Origin: Cupriavidus nantongensis
GTDB lineage: Bacteria > Pseudomonadota > Gammaproteobacteria > Burkholderiales > Burkholderiaceae
Direction of reading: 5' to 3'
DNA: 64,000 bases
Assembly: GCF_001598055.1 (NCBI RefSeq)
Contig: NZ_CP014845.1
Location: 1,054,001 to 1,118,000, forward strand
The translations under genes and the position numbers were made by a program. Below the pieces are notes generated by a model. That model worked only from the letters and a program-made list of their open reading frames with translations, searched no databases and was not told the origin of the DNA. Position 1 is the stretch's first letter. Every line of letters begins with the position of its first letter. Positions 51,228 to 60,218 of this stretch are shown piece by piece.

Positions 51228-51962
51228 TCAGGCAGGCAACAGCGAGGCCGATGCTGGCGCTGCGTCCAGGCAGGCAACGAGCCGGCCGACGACCTCGGCC
51301 TGGCTGTCGTGCAGGAAGAAGTGGCCGCCGGCGAACCAGTCGAGGGTGTGCCCGGCGCGGGTCTCGATGGCCCAGGCGTGCAGGTCGGCCGGTGCAATCG
51401 GATCGTCAAGGCCGGCAAAGACGTGGACGGGCAAGGGCAGGGGAGGCACCTCGCCGCAGCGGAAGCTCTCGCATACGCGATAGTCGGCGTCGAGCACATC
51501 GAGCGTCAGGCGCAGCAGCTCGGCATCGGCAAACACCGCCTCGGGCGTGCCGCCGTGCTTGCGCAGGTCGGCGCTCAGCGCGGCGTCGCCGCGCAGTGCC
51601 GCCAGCCGGCGCGGATCGCGGCGGGTCGGCGCGGCGCAGCCGGACACCACCAGCCGCTGGGGCAGCGCGTGGCCGCGCTCGCGCAGCAGGTGGCAGAGGC
51701 GCCAGGCCAGCAGCCCGCCCATGCTGTGGCCGAACAGTACGTACGGCCCGGCGCGACGCTCGAGCTGCCGGCACAGCACGTCGGCCATTTCATCGGCGAG
51801 CGCCTCGAAATCGCGCAATAACGGCTCGTCGAGCCGCGCCCCGCGGCCCGGCGGTTCCAGCGGCACCAGGCCGACGTGCGCGGGCAACAGGCGCCGCCAG
51901 CGCAGGTACGCCGTGGCGCTGGCCCCAGCGTAAGGCAGGCAGTAGAGCTGCAAGGGCGCCAT
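51228..51962 (-). CDS. Type II (external) thioesterase
   Basis: 244 residues of the GrsT/RifR kind. It begins LYCLPYAGASATAYLRW, has the nucleophile in FGHSMGGLLAW, the Asp in GLDDPIAP and the His in GGHFFLHD. Such enzymes clear mis-primed or stalled acyl groups from NRPS carrier domains. It starts two bases after the MbtH stop and lies 51 bases upstream of the first NRPS gene, so it belongs to the same operon. Confidence 0.92.
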   Translation of the reverse strand: MAPLQLYCLPYAGASATAYLRWRRLLPAHVGLVPLEPPGRGARLDEPLLRDFEALADEMADVLCRQLERRAGPYVLFGHSMGGLLAWRLCHLLRERGHALPQRLVVSGCAAPTRRDPRRLAALRGDAALSADLRKHGGTPEAVFADAELLRLTLDVLDADYRVCESFRCGEVPPLPLPVHVFAGLDDPIAPADLHAWAIETRAGHTLDWFAGGHFFLHDSQAEVVGRLVACLDAAPASASLLPA

Positions 51963-51964
51963 GG

Positions 51965-52186
51965 TCAGGCGCCCGTCTGCGCTTGCGCCTCCATGAAGCG
52001 GCGCAGGCTGAGCGGACGCATGTCCACCCAGGTGCGCTCGATATAGTCCAGGCAGTCCTGCCGCTTGCCGCTGAACCCCGCCGCGCGCCAGCCGCCGGGC
52101 ACGGCCTTGTAGTCCGGCCAGATCGAATACTGTTCTTCGTGGTTGACGAGGACCAGGAAAGTGGCGTCGTCGCGGTCGAAACTCAT
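51965..52186 (-). CDS. MbtH-like NRPS accessory protein
   Basis: 73 residues with the family pattern: [19 protein letters not shown], then [20 protein letters not shown], including the invariant NxExQxSxWP and the Trp residues that contact adenylation domains. MbtH proteins act as chaperone and activator of A domains. It is the first gene of the NRPS operon, with GGGAG six bases upstream and an ECF promoter 57 bases upstream. Confidence 0.95.
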   Translation of the reverse strand: MSFDRDDATFLVLVNHEEQYSIWPDYKAVPGGWRAAGFSGKRQDCLDYIERTWVDMRPLSLRRFMEAQAQTGA

Positions 52187-52242
52187 GGCGGGCTCCCGTT
52201 CAGTGCAAAGTGTGTGGCGCCATCTGGCGCATCACCCTGTTG

Positions 52243-52267
52243 GACGAAGGCGGAACGGGAATATTTA
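52243..52267 (-). promoter_or_regulatory. ECF sigma-dependent promoter of the mbtH-TE-NRPS operon
   Basis: On the minus strand: CC-TAAAT (52267-52263), 16 bases, CGTC (52246-52243). It is the best match to the PvdS-type consensus in the window. It would drive the 28-kb operon from mbtH to the last NRPS gene. Confidence 0.75.
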
Positions 52268-52350
52268 GGCGGGACGGGACACAGCGGCGGCCGGTGGCCC
52301 GATGGGCAAGGCGGACGTTTCGGGAGGAACCGGGCGGAATCCGGGATGGT

Positions 52351-52378
52351 GTCGCGGCCTGCCCGGCCAGGCCGCGAC
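52351..52378. terminator. Hairpin after the SRPBCC gene
   Basis: Eleven-base perfect stem GTCGCGGCCTG / CAGGCCGCGAC with a six-base loop, 28 bases after the SRPBCC stop on the minus strand and before the NRPS promoter. It lacks a T run, so its strength as a terminator is uncertain; its position separates two transcription units. The remaining bases of the 52187-52406 gap hold only the ECF promoter and the mbtH leader. Confidence 0.4.
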
Positions 52379-52406
52379 CGCGACCGCGTTGATCAGGCTG
52401 AAGCCG

Positions 52407-52823
52407 TCAAGCCCGTGCCTCGATGAACTCCTTGAAGCGCTTCAGGTCGCCCTCGACCTTGCGCTTGAGCACGCCGGCGGCATCGCCGACCGCCTCGACC
52501 ACGCCCTCGGTTTCGTAGTTCATGCGTACAGAGACCCGGGTCAAGCCCGCATCCAGCGGAGAAAAATTCACCTGACCCGAGTTCTCCGCGCCGGCGACGC
52601 TGCGCCACGCGATGCACTGGTCGGCGACATTCTGCGTTATCTCGGCATCCCACTCCTTCTGCTTGCCGCCGACCTCGGCGCGCCAGTGCAGACGGCGGTC
52701 ATCGAGCTGCCTGACTTCTTCGACACCCTCCATGAACCGTGGGAATTCCTCGAAACGGCACCATTGCTGATACGCGACCTGCACCGGCACCCGCACGTCG
52801 ATCGACTCTTCGATGGTTGACAT
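52407..52823 (-). CDS. SRPBCC (START-like, polyketide cyclase/COQ10 type) family protein
   Basis: 138 residues. The N-terminus STIEESIDVRVPVQVAYQQW and the FEEFPRFMEGVEEVRQLDD segment are typical of the YcgR/COQ10-like helix-grip fold that binds hydrophobic ligands. A strong AAGGAGG ribosome site precedes the ATG. Its function here is unknown. It lies between the NRPS operon and a BCCT transporter gene on the same strand. The 197 bases upstream hold no clear gene. Confidence 0.82.
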   Translation of the reverse strand: MSTIEESIDVRVPVQVAYQQWCRFEEFPRFMEGVEEVRQLDDRRLHWRAEVGGKQKEWDAEITQNVADQCIAWRSVAGAENSGQVNFSPLDAGLTRVSVRMNYETEGVVEAVGDAAGVLKRKVEGDLKRFKEFIEARA

Positions 52824-53020
52824 AGCACCTCCTTATTTGAAAGGCGGGCGAACCGGTGCAAATCCCGTTCCAGACGCGTGGCGCGGCGCGGGCCCCTGTC
52901 AGAGCCCGCCAGGCGGGAGCGGTGCAGAAATTACGCGCAGCACTGGAAGAACAGGTCGGGGAATACCGGGCACTGCGGCAATTGCGGCGTGCCGATGCCG
53001 CCACACGGGGTGCCGCCCGG

Positions 53021-55120
53021 TCATTCCCCTTCACCAGTCAGCGACGCATGCCCGGGCGCACGCCGCAGCAACTGCGTGCGCCGGTCGGCGGCCAGCGACA
53101 GATAGCGCTCATAGTGGCGCAGGATGTCGGCGATGATCTCTTCCTGCCGCAGATACTGGATGTCGTAGCCTTCGCGGCCATCCTCGAAGAACGTCACCGG
53201 GGCATAGGCGTGCTGGCGCCGCGCCTCGGGCTCGGCCGCATCCCGCACCAGGAACGAGGGCAGCGGCTGGCGCCGGCAATGCACGCCGTAGACGAAGTCG
53301 CGCATGTCCGCCACGGGGATAGTCAGGCGCGCGCCGGGGCCGCCCGGTTCCCCCTGGTCTCCCGGCTCCGTACCGTCCGCGTGCAGCAGCACGGTGCTGG
53401 CGACGCCGCGCCGCTCCAACTCGGCCGACACGTCGCGCATCGCCGGCACCACCGAGCCTTCGATGAACTGCCGCACATCGGCCTCGCTGGGCTGGTGGAC
53501 AATCTGCGCCAGCCGGCGGCGCCAGTGCTGGCCGCTCCAGAAGCTGGTGGCCGGCGCCAGCTCCTGCGATGAATGCGCCAGATCCGCCTGCAGCCCCTGC
53601 CATAGCCCGTAGCACAGCGCCAACATCACCAGCGCCACCGGCAGCGCCGCCACCAGGGTCATCGCCTGCAAGGCCTTGAGGCCGCCGGCGACCATCAGGA
53701 TGGCAGCGGTCGCGCCCAGCACCGCGGCCCAGAACAGCCGCTGCCACACCGGCGAGCCGCTCGCGCCCTGCGAGGCAATGGTGTCGATGACGAACGCGCC
53801 CGAATCCGCCGAGGTCACGAAGAACACCGCGATCAGCACGATCGCCAGCCACGACAGCACCGTGCTGAACGGGAAATAGCCGAAGAAGCGGAACAGCAGC
53901 GCGTCGACATTGCCGGCCGCCTGGCCCAGCGCGCCCGCGGCGGCATGCATGTCGAGCCAGATCGCGGTATTGCCGAAGGCCGTCATCCACACCAGGTTGA
54001 ACGCGGTCGGCACCAGCAGCACGCCGATCACGAACTGGCGGATGGTGCGCCCGCGCGAAATGCGCGCGATAAACATGCCGACGAACGGCGACCATGAGAT
54101 CCACCAGGCCCAGTACAGGATGGTCCAGTCGCCGAACCAGCCGGCATCGCGCGTGGGGGCATAGGCATAGGTCCGCAGCGACAGGCCCACCACGCCGGAC
54201 AGGTAGTTGCCGATGTTGTCGCTGAGCGCACGCAACAGCGTCACGGTCGGCCCCTCGACAATGATGAAGGCCAGCAGGATGAAGGCGAGCGTCAGGTTCA
54301 GCTCGGACAGGCGGCGCACGCCCTTGTCGAGTCCCGTTGCCGCGGAGATGCCGGCCAGCGCCACCACCGCAGCCACCAGCCCGACACGGAAACCCGCGCC
54401 GCCGGTATCCCAGCCGACCACCTGCTGCAGCCCCGCGCCCAGCTGCAGCACGCCGTATCCCAGCGTGGTGGCAATGCCCGCGATGGTGCCGACCAGCGCG
54501 AAGGCATCGACGGCATGGCCGGCAATGCCGTTGATGCGCTGATGCAGCACCGGATACAGCCCCGAGCGCATGGTCAGCGGCAGGTTATAGCGAAAGCCGA
54601 AGTACGCCAGCACCAGCCCCATCACGCCATACACCGCCCAGGCATGAAAGCCCCAGTGGAAGAACGTCATCAGCATGGCCTCGCGCGCGGCCTGGGGCGT
54701 GCCGCCGGTGGCGGTGGGCGGCTTCAGGTAGTGCTGCATGGGCTCGCCCACGCCGAAGTACATCAGCCCGATGCCCATGCCCGCGGCAAACAACATGGCG
54801 GTCCACGAGACAAAACTGAACTCGGGCCGCGCATCGTCCGGCCCCAGCCGGATATCGCCGAAACGGCTGCCCGCGACCAAAACCAGAAACAGCAGGAAGA
54901 TGGTGACGGTGATGGTGTAGAACCAGTCGAAATGGCTCGTCACCCAGGCCTGTGCTTCGGAAAACATGGCATCGGCCTCGCGCGGAAACGCGGCGCAGAA
55001 TACCAGCAGCAGGCCCACCGCCAGCAATGCCGGCACGACCACCTGGGGCTTGAGCGTGGTACGCGGGCGCGCGGGGGCCGGGCCGGAGGTGCCGGGCGCG
55101 GCGGCGTGCGGATCGTTCAT
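53021..55120 (-). CDS. BCCT-family transporter (BetT-like, choline/betaine)
   Basis: 699 residues, with AGGAG five bases before the ATG. About twelve helices span residues 25-545. The family signature ILYWAWWISWSPFVGMFIARIS is intact, and MYFGVGEPMQHY and FFHWGFHAWAVYG are conserved blocks. The 150-residue cytoplasmic C-terminal tail is as in BetT-type proton-coupled choline transporters and may sense osmolarity. It is 59 bases downstream of the aldolase gene, so read-through from the siderophore operon is possible, but a functional link is not evident. Confidence 0.88.
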   Translation of the reverse strand: MNDPHAAAPGTSGPAPARPRTTLKPQVVVPALLAVGLLLVFCAAFPREADAMFSEAQAWVTSHFDWFYTITVTIFLLFLVLVAGSRFGDIRLGPDDARPEFSFVSWTAMLFAAGMGIGLMYFGVGEPMQHYLKPPTATGGTPQAAREAMLMTFFHWGFHAWAVYGVMGLVLAYFGFRYNLPLTMRSGLYPVLHQRINGIAGHAVDAFALVGTIAGIATTLGYGVLQLGAGLQQVVGWDTGGAGFRVGLVAAVVALAGISAATGLDKGVRRLSELNLTLAFILLAFIIVEGPTVTLLRALSDNIGNYLSGVVGLSLRTYAYAPTRDAGWFGDWTILYWAWWISWSPFVGMFIARISRGRTIRQFVIGVLLVPTAFNLVWMTAFGNTAIWLDMHAAAGALGQAAGNVDALLFRFFGYFPFSTVLSWLAIVLIAVFFVTSADSGAFVIDTIASQGASGSPVWQRLFWAAVLGATAAILMVAGGLKALQAMTLVAALPVALVMLALCYGLWQGLQADLAHSSQELAPATSFWSGQHWRRRLAQIVHQPSEADVRQFIEGSVVPAMRDVSAELERRGVASTVLLHADGTEPGDQGEPGGPGARLTIPVADMRDFVYGVHCRRQPLPSFLVRDAAEPEARRQHAYAPVTFFEDGREGYDIQYLRQEEIIADILRHYERYLSLAADRRTQLLRRAPGHASLTGEGE

Positions 55121-55179
55121 GCAGGCTCCTGTCGCGTTGTGCCAGCTTGCATGATGCCAGAGTGTCGGTTGCCTATGCT

Positions 55180-55956
55180 TCAGCCCGAGCCTTCTCGCCG
55201 GTAGCCTGCCAGCAGCTGCTTCATCGCGCCGAAGGCGGTGGCGCGGTCGTCCCCCAGCAGGAAGGCGTGCACGCCTTGTTCGCGCCACTGCTCGCATTGT
55301 CCGGCCGCGCGCGGAATGGCGCAGAACGGCACGCCCCCGGCCTGGCAGGCCTGCGCTATGCGGCGGATCGCAGCCTGCACGGTGGGATGCTGCGCGTCGG
55401 CGGGAACGCCCAGGCTTTGCGACAGGTCGATCGCGCCCTCCAGCACCATGTCGATGCCCGGCACGGCCACGATCTCTTCGATCGCGTCGACGCCGGCGCG
55501 GTCCTCGATCATCGCCACCACCATCAGCTCGCGATTGGCGCGTTCCATGTACTCGGGCAATGTCAGGGTACCGAAGCCGGTGGTCCGGCCCCCGGCGATG
55601 CCGCGCTTGCCGAGCGGGTGGTAGCGCGCGCTTTGGACTGCCAGTTCGGCGGTGGCGCGGCTGCATACGTGCGGCACCACGATGCCCTGCGCGCCGGCAT
55701 CCAGCACGCGCAGGATGATGTCCGGCGCTGCCCACGGCACCCGCACCAGTGCCGTGGTGCCGGCGCATTCCGCGGCGCGGATCATGTTCTCGAGCGTCTG
55801 CGGGTTCACGCCGACATGCTCGAGGTCCAGGATCACGAAGTCGAAGCCGGCGTAGCCGATCATCTCTGTCACCAGCGGCAACGGCAGCGAGTTGATCAGC
55901 CCGAACACATCGCGCCCGTCCGCGAGCGCGGCCTTGAGACGGTTAGGCTGCAGCAT
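55180..55956 (-). CDS. HpcH/HpaI aldolase family protein, SbnG-like citrate synthase candidate
   Basis: 258 residues of the metal-dependent HpcH/HpaI fold: DFVILDLEHVGVN, VPHVCSRATAELA, GKRGIAGGRTTGFG, VAMIEDRAGVDAIEEI and GIDMVLEGAIDLSQSLGV. The pairing with a siderophore decarboxylase and NIS synthetases is the setting of SbnG, which makes citrate from oxaloacetate and acetyl-CoA for staphyloferrin B. A role supplying citrate to the pvs-type pathway is therefore likely. It overlaps the end of the decarboxylase gene by 14 bases and ends the operon. A generic 2-keto-3-deoxy-sugar-acid aldolase is the alternative. Confidence 0.8.
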   Translation of the reverse strand: MLQPNRLKAALADGRDVFGLINSLPLPLVTEMIGYAGFDFVILDLEHVGVNPQTLENMIRAAECAGTTALVRVPWAAPDIILRVLDAGAQGIVVPHVCSRATAELAVQSARYHPLGKRGIAGGRTTGFGTLTLPEYMERANRELMVVAMIEDRAGVDAIEEIVAVPGIDMVLEGAIDLSQSLGVPADAQHPTVQAAIRRIAQACQAGGVPFCAIPRAAGQCEQWREQGVHAFLLGDDRATAFGAMKQLLAGYRREGSG

Positions 55957-57181
55957 CGGCAACCTCCACCGGCAGGTAGCAGTGGCGCGGGTGCGGGTGG
56001 CGCAAGAAGTCATGGTGCGAGATATGCCAGGCATAGGCGCCGGCATACGGGAACACCACCAGGTCGCCGGCGCGCACGCTGTCGACGTACGCGTCGTGCG
56101 CGAGGATGTCCTTGGGCGTGCAGAGCTGCCCGACCACGCTGACGCGCGCCTCGCGCACGCCGGGGCGGGCGAACGGATAGCGCCAGGACGCCACCGGCAG
56201 TACCCGGAACGGGTGGCTGTGCCCCTGTGCATAGGGCGTGCGGAAGTGGTGCGTGCCGCCGCTGGCCACAGCGAAGGCGCGGTCGAAGGCGTGCTTGACG
56301 TCGATCACCTCCATGGCGTAGTAGCCGCAGAACGCGGTGATATAACGCCCGCATTCGAAGCGCACGGTCAGTCCGTCGCGCCGTGCCGACAGCGCCGTCA
56401 GGCCTTCGGCAAAGCGGGCCCAGTCGAACTGCCGTTGGGGCTCGCGGTAGTTGACGCCGATGCCGCCGCCGACGTTGACCTGGTCCAGCGTGCCGAGCCC
56501 GTATTGCGCGCGCCAGCGCCCGACCTGCCGCAGGTAGGCATCGAGCAGGCGCAGGTGGGCGTCGGCGTCGAGCTGGTGCGACATCAAATGGAAATGGAAG
56601 CCGCGCAGCCGGATTTCCGGGTGCGCGCGCAGCCATGCCAGGCATGCGGGCAGCTGGTCGCCGGCGATGCCGAACGGCGTGGGCTTGCCGCCCATCATCA
56701 GCGTGGTGGCCTGCAACCCTTCGACCGCCAGGTTGACGCGCAGCAGGACCGGCGCCGTGACGCCGCGCTCGCGCGCTAGCCAGGCCAGCCGTTCCAGCTC
56801 ATGCTGGCTTTCCACATGCAGCGCCTCGACCCCGAGGTCCAGCGCCCCGGCCAGTTCCGCATCGGTCTTGCCGGGACCGCTGAAGATCAGCGGCACCTCG
56901 ACAAAGTGCTCGCGCACCCAGGCCAGTTCGCCGCCCGACGAAATCTCGAAGCCATGCGCCAGTGGTGCCAGCGTCTGCAGGATCGGCAGGTCGGAGTTGG
57001 CCTTGATGGCGTAGAACAGCTCGAAGCCCGGCGGCAGGCTGCCCGCGATGGTGGCGGCGTGCGCCCGCAGCGCCTCCAGGTCGTAGACGTAGGCGCTGAG
57101 CGGGGCGCCTGCGTCGGCGAGCGCCTGGTGCAGGTGGTCGGCGACGTGCGACCAGCGCAGTACGGGGGCGGTCATTGCCAT
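55943..57181 (-). CDS. pvsE: PLP-dependent decarboxylase of NIS siderophore synthesis (PvsE/SbnH type)
   Basis: 412 residues, fold type III (ornithine/diaminopimelate decarboxylase-like). The PLP Lys is in FYAIKANSD (about residue 56) and the phosphate loop in VNVGGGIGVNY (about 236). In vibrioferrin synthesis PvsE decarboxylates the serine-derived part to ethanolamine; SbnH does the equivalent on a citryl-diaminopropionate intermediate. The start at MAMTAPV follows GGAGG by four bases; the second Met is also possible. It overlaps the upstream NIS synthetase gene. Length and gene order match PvsE. Confidence 0.85.
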   Translation of the reverse strand: MAMTAPVLRWSHVADHLHQALADAGAPLSAYVYDLEALRAHAATIAGSLPPGFELFYAIKANSDLPILQTLAPLAHGFEISSGGELAWVREHFVEVPLIFSGPGKTDAELAGALDLGVEALHVESQHELERLAWLARERGVTAPVLLRVNLAVEGLQATTLMMGGKPTPFGIAGDQLPACLAWLRAHPEIRLRGFHFHLMSHQLDADAHLRLLDAYLRQVGRWRAQYGLGTLDQVNVGGGIGVNYREPQRQFDWARFAEGLTALSARRDGLTVRFECGRYITAFCGYYAMEVIDVKHAFDRAFAVASGGTHHFRTPYAQGHSHPFRVLPVASWRYPFARPGVREARVSVVGQLCTPKDILAHDAYVDSVRAGDLVVFPYAGAYAWHISHHDFLRHPHPRHCYLPVEVADAAA

Positions 57182-59016
57182 GCTGCCTCCATGCCGGCGA
57201 AGGGAATCGGATTGGCGACGGGCACGTAGGTCGAGGCGCGGTCGGCGCGCTGGAAGAAGCGGTTGCTGAAATTGGTCTTGGCCGGGAACGGGCTGCCGGC
57301 CAGCAGGCCGTTGATGCGCCGCGCCGACGCCGCATTGCCGTGGCGATGCTGGTAGCTGTGCAGGTGCTGGCGCACCACCGACCACAGCCGCGCGGTAAGG
57401 ACCTGCCGGCCGGCACCGAGCTGCGCGATCACTTCGCACAGGTTGTTGACGAACAGGCAGTAGGCGACGCGGTTCCAGCCCTGCTCCTCGTCATACCATA
57501 GCGACGCCCGGGCGCGCTCGCTGATGCCCGCCATGGACGATGCGGGATGGCGCGAAGGCGTCAGCTTGACCCCTTCGAAGTCGCGCAGGAACAGCTGCGC
57601 CGGCATGTCCTGGCGCAGGCCCAGCACCACGTTCTGCAAGTGCGGCTCGAAGATGACGCCGTGCGCGAAGAAGAGGTGGAACACCGGGTAAACCAACTGC
57701 TCCACATAGGCGGAGAACCAGCGCTCGGTCATGGCATCCACCGTGGTCCTTTCCTGCGCGGCGAGCGCCGCGAGCAGCCGCTGCATGCGCGCATCGCCGT
57801 AATAGTGGTTGCCGAACAGTGAGCCGGCCAGCAGCGGCACGCAGTCGGGCGCGCGCAGCGTATCCACGCTCTGGCGCAGGATCAGGCCGAAGCCTTCGAT
57901 GACCTGGCGGTTCTGCTCGATGTCGGCGTGGCGGAGGTCGACCGACAGGAACGCCGGCTCTTCCATCAGCGCCAGGCTCGGAAACTTGCGCGCCAGCTCC
58001 GGCAGCAGCGGGCGCAGCACGCGGTTGACGTGCGTGGCACTTTCCAGCTCATACCATGCGTTCTTGCGCACGCAGTTGGTGATGCGGATGTTCAGCGACA
58101 GCTTGTAGAAGTACGGATTGCCGGGCTGGTACAGCGTCCGGATCGAAGAGGTCGGGAAGAAGTCCGCGCCCTGCGTGCCCAGGTCTTGCAGGCGTCCGCT
58201 TGCCAGCGCATCGCGCACCAGCGGATGCCCACGCAGGTCGCCCGCCTGCCACGGATGGACCGGCACCGCGACGCGATCGGCGGCTACGGTCGGGGCATTC
58301 GCCGCGATCAGCTGGTCGCAGCTGGCGTCGAGCAGCGACTGCTGTGCGATGTCGTCGCGCGGCACCGCGAACCACGCCAGCGCAAAGCGCGTGCGCAACT
58401 CCGGCGAGTAGCGCAGCAGGTCTTCGTCGGAGAAGCCCTGGCGGCTTTTTGGTGTGGGATGGAAGGGGTGGCCGAAGGTCAGCGATTGCTCGGAGTCGAT
58501 ATAGGCCTCGACCGGATCGGCGGGGATGGTCGCGGGTACCGGCATCGACAGCACTTCGGTGCTGACCGCGACGCTGTTGCGGATCTGCTCCATCAGCTCG
58601 GTGTTGGGCGGCAGCTCATGCTGTTGCGCCATCTCGCGCAACAGCAGCGCGGCCAGCGCTTCCCAGTCGAGCAGCGCCCACGGCTTGTTCTCGGCCTTGT
58701 GGAAAACCGGCGACAGATAGCGGTAGTTGCCGGTCAGCCAGGCACCGCCGACCACGGCCAGCAGGCGGTCGTGGATATGCGGCAGCTGCACTTCCAGCAC
58801 CTGGGCCACCTGGGCAGCTTCGCGCTGCAGGGTCATGGCGATGGTCGCGGGCCAGTCGTTGTGCCCGGCGCGCGGGCCGACGCGCAACTGGCCGGCGGGG
58901 CCCGCGACTTCGCGGCAGTAGCAGTTCAGCAGCGTTTCCTGGCAGCGCCGCGCCGCGGCAAGTTCAGCCATGGGGCGGCGCGTGCCGGTATGTTCCATTT
59001 GGGATTGCGTTTGCAT
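57172..59016 (-). CDS. pvsD: NIS siderophore synthetase, IucA/IucC family (PvsD type)
   Basis: 614 residues. ATP-dependent carboxylate-amine or -alcohol ligase of the NRPS-independent siderophore pathway. Family blocks are HNDWPATIAM, GHPFHPTPKSRQGF, VPVHPWQ, TSSIRTLY and KLSLNIRITNCVRKNAW, and EPHLQNVVLGL near residue 470. The C-terminal FhuF-like subdomain of the fold is present, with no truncation. It lies 29 bases after the MFS gene and is coupled to the decarboxylase gene, as in the pvs order. Which citrate carboxyl it acts on cannot be read from the sequence. Confidence 0.88.
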   Translation of the reverse strand: MQTQSQMEHTGTRRPMAELAAARRCQETLLNCYCREVAGPAGQLRVGPRAGHNDWPATIAMTLQREAAQVAQVLEVQLPHIHDRLLAVVGGAWLTGNYRYLSPVFHKAENKPWALLDWEALAALLLREMAQQHELPPNTELMEQIRNSVAVSTEVLSMPVPATIPADPVEAYIDSEQSLTFGHPFHPTPKSRQGFSDEDLLRYSPELRTRFALAWFAVPRDDIAQQSLLDASCDQLIAANAPTVAADRVAVPVHPWQAGDLRGHPLVRDALASGRLQDLGTQGADFFPTSSIRTLYQPGNPYFYKLSLNIRITNCVRKNAWYELESATHVNRVLRPLLPELARKFPSLALMEEPAFLSVDLRHADIEQNRQVIEGFGLILRQSVDTLRAPDCVPLLAGSLFGNHYYGDARMQRLLAALAAQERTTVDAMTERWFSAYVEQLVYPVFHLFFAHGVIFEPHLQNVVLGLRQDMPAQLFLRDFEGVKLTPSRHPASSMAGISERARASLWYDEEQGWNRVAYCLFVNNLCEVIAQLGAGRQVLTARLWSVVRQHLHSYQHRHGNAASARRINGLLAGSPFPAKTNFSNRFFQRADRASTYVPVANPIPFAGMEAAWQ

Positions 59017-59045
59017 TGTCTTGTGACCTCGTTCGTCGGGAGGGA

Positions 59046-60218
59046 TCAGAGCGGGCTCATCCGCTGGCGGGCGGTAAGAAGGTAGGCGACGGCAGGCAGC
59101 AGCAACGCCGCGCCAAGCAGGTAGGGCGCGCGCTGGCCGGCCAGGCCGACCGCGGCGCCGGCGCCAAGCCCGGCGGCGACGCCGCCCCATTTGGAACTGC
59201 TTTCGAACCAGCCGAAGGTGCGGCCGGCGTTGCCCGCGTGCACCACGCTGGCGACCAGCGCATGCAGCGCGATAAAGCCGACCGTCATGGCGATGCCCAT
59301 CAGCAGCCGCCAGGCCACCAGCGCGGGCAGCCCCAGCGGCGCGGCCTGTGCCAGCAACGCGACCGCCAGCGTGCCGTAGGCCGAGGCAAGCAATGTCAGC
59401 GACGGTGCCAGCCCGAGCCGCCGCGACAGCAACGGTGCCGCCGCCAGGTACACCAGGTGCGGCAGGCCGAACAGCAGTCCCGCGGTGGCCGTCGACAGGG
59501 CGGGCATGCGCTGCTGCAGGTCCGGGATGAAGTAGGGGAAGGTCGCCACGGTGGCGAACACGAACGCGAACTGCAGCACATAGATCTGCCGCGGCGTCGC
59601 CGGCGCCGCCGTGCTGGCGCCGCTGGAGCGTGCCGCCGGCCGCTGCGCCGCCCCGGCGGCGTCGCCCGCGGGCAGCCAGGCGATCAGCGCCGCGGCGGCC
59701 AGCGGCAGCAGCGCCAGCCAGCGGTACAGTTCGATCGGCGATTCAGCGCCCATCCACAGGCCCAGGCAGGCCGGCGCCGCCACAAGCGCGGCGCGCGCCG
59801 ACCACTGCATCGCCGTCAGGCTGCGCGTGAGCGTGGTGCCGCTGGCGACCGTGGCCAGGTAGGCGTTGGAGGCCGAGAAGGTCCCGCCCAGCACGCCTTG
59901 CAGCACCAGCGCCGCCAGGAACGCAAACGAGCTGGTCGCGTAGCTGGCGAGCAGGAAGCTTGCCGCCAGACCCAGCTGCGCCCGCATCAGCAATGGCTTC
60001 TTGCCGAAGCGGTCCGCGAGCCGGCCCCACCATGGCGCCGAGATCGCCGCCAGCAGCGTTGGCACCACGTAGAACGCGCCGGCGAGCCACGGCACGTCGT
60101 TGTGCAGCGAGCGCTGCAGGATCAGGGCGAAGAATGGCGGCATGCCCAGCGCCGCAAAGGCGGCGATGAAATGGCACAGCATCACCACCGCGACCACCCG
60201 CCGCGTGCCGGCGCTCAT
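59046..60218 (-). CDS. pvsC: MFS siderophore exporter (PvsC/SbnD type)
   Basis: 390 residues, twelve hydrophobic segments in two halves. The loop between helices 2 and 3 has the MFS motif GRLADRFGKKPLL. The gene sits between two NIS synthetase genes, exactly where pvsC lies in vibrioferrin operons and where an MFS gene lies in staphyloferrin loci, so export of the finished siderophore across the inner membrane is the expected role. Its ATG overlaps the stop of the upstream synthetase by four bases. Confidence 0.87.
   Translation of the reverse strand: MSAGTRRVVAVVMLCHFIAAFAALGMPPFFALILQRSLHNDVPWLAGAFYVVPTLLAAISAPWWGRLADRFGKKPLLMRAQLGLAASFLLASYATSSFAFLAALVLQGVLGGTFSASNAYLATVASGTTLTRSLTAMQWSARAALVAAPACLGLWMGAESPIELYRWLALLPLAAAALIAWLPAGDAAGAAQRPAARSSGASTAAPATPRQIYVLQFAFVFATVATFPYFIPDLQQRMPALSTATAGLLFGLPHLVYLAAAPLLSRRLGLAPSLTLLASAYGTLAVALLAQAAPLGLPALVAWRLLMGIAMTVGFIALHALVASVVHAGNAGRTFGWFESSSKWGGVAAGLGAGAAVGLAGQRAPYLLGAALLLPAVAYLLTARQRMSPL

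Noticed and set aside
52856..53020. A short + frame with helix-like sequence (QKLRAALEEQVGEYRALRQL) between the SRPBCC and BCCT genes
   Set aside because: It continues only into antisense of the BCCT gene and has no ribosome site. It could be a gene remnant but cannot be supported.
53021..55768. A longer start for the BCCT gene, reaching 55768
   Set aside because: The extra 216 codons are antisense-like within the aldolase gene. The ATG at 55120 has AGGAG five bases upstream and gives the normal BCCT N-terminus.
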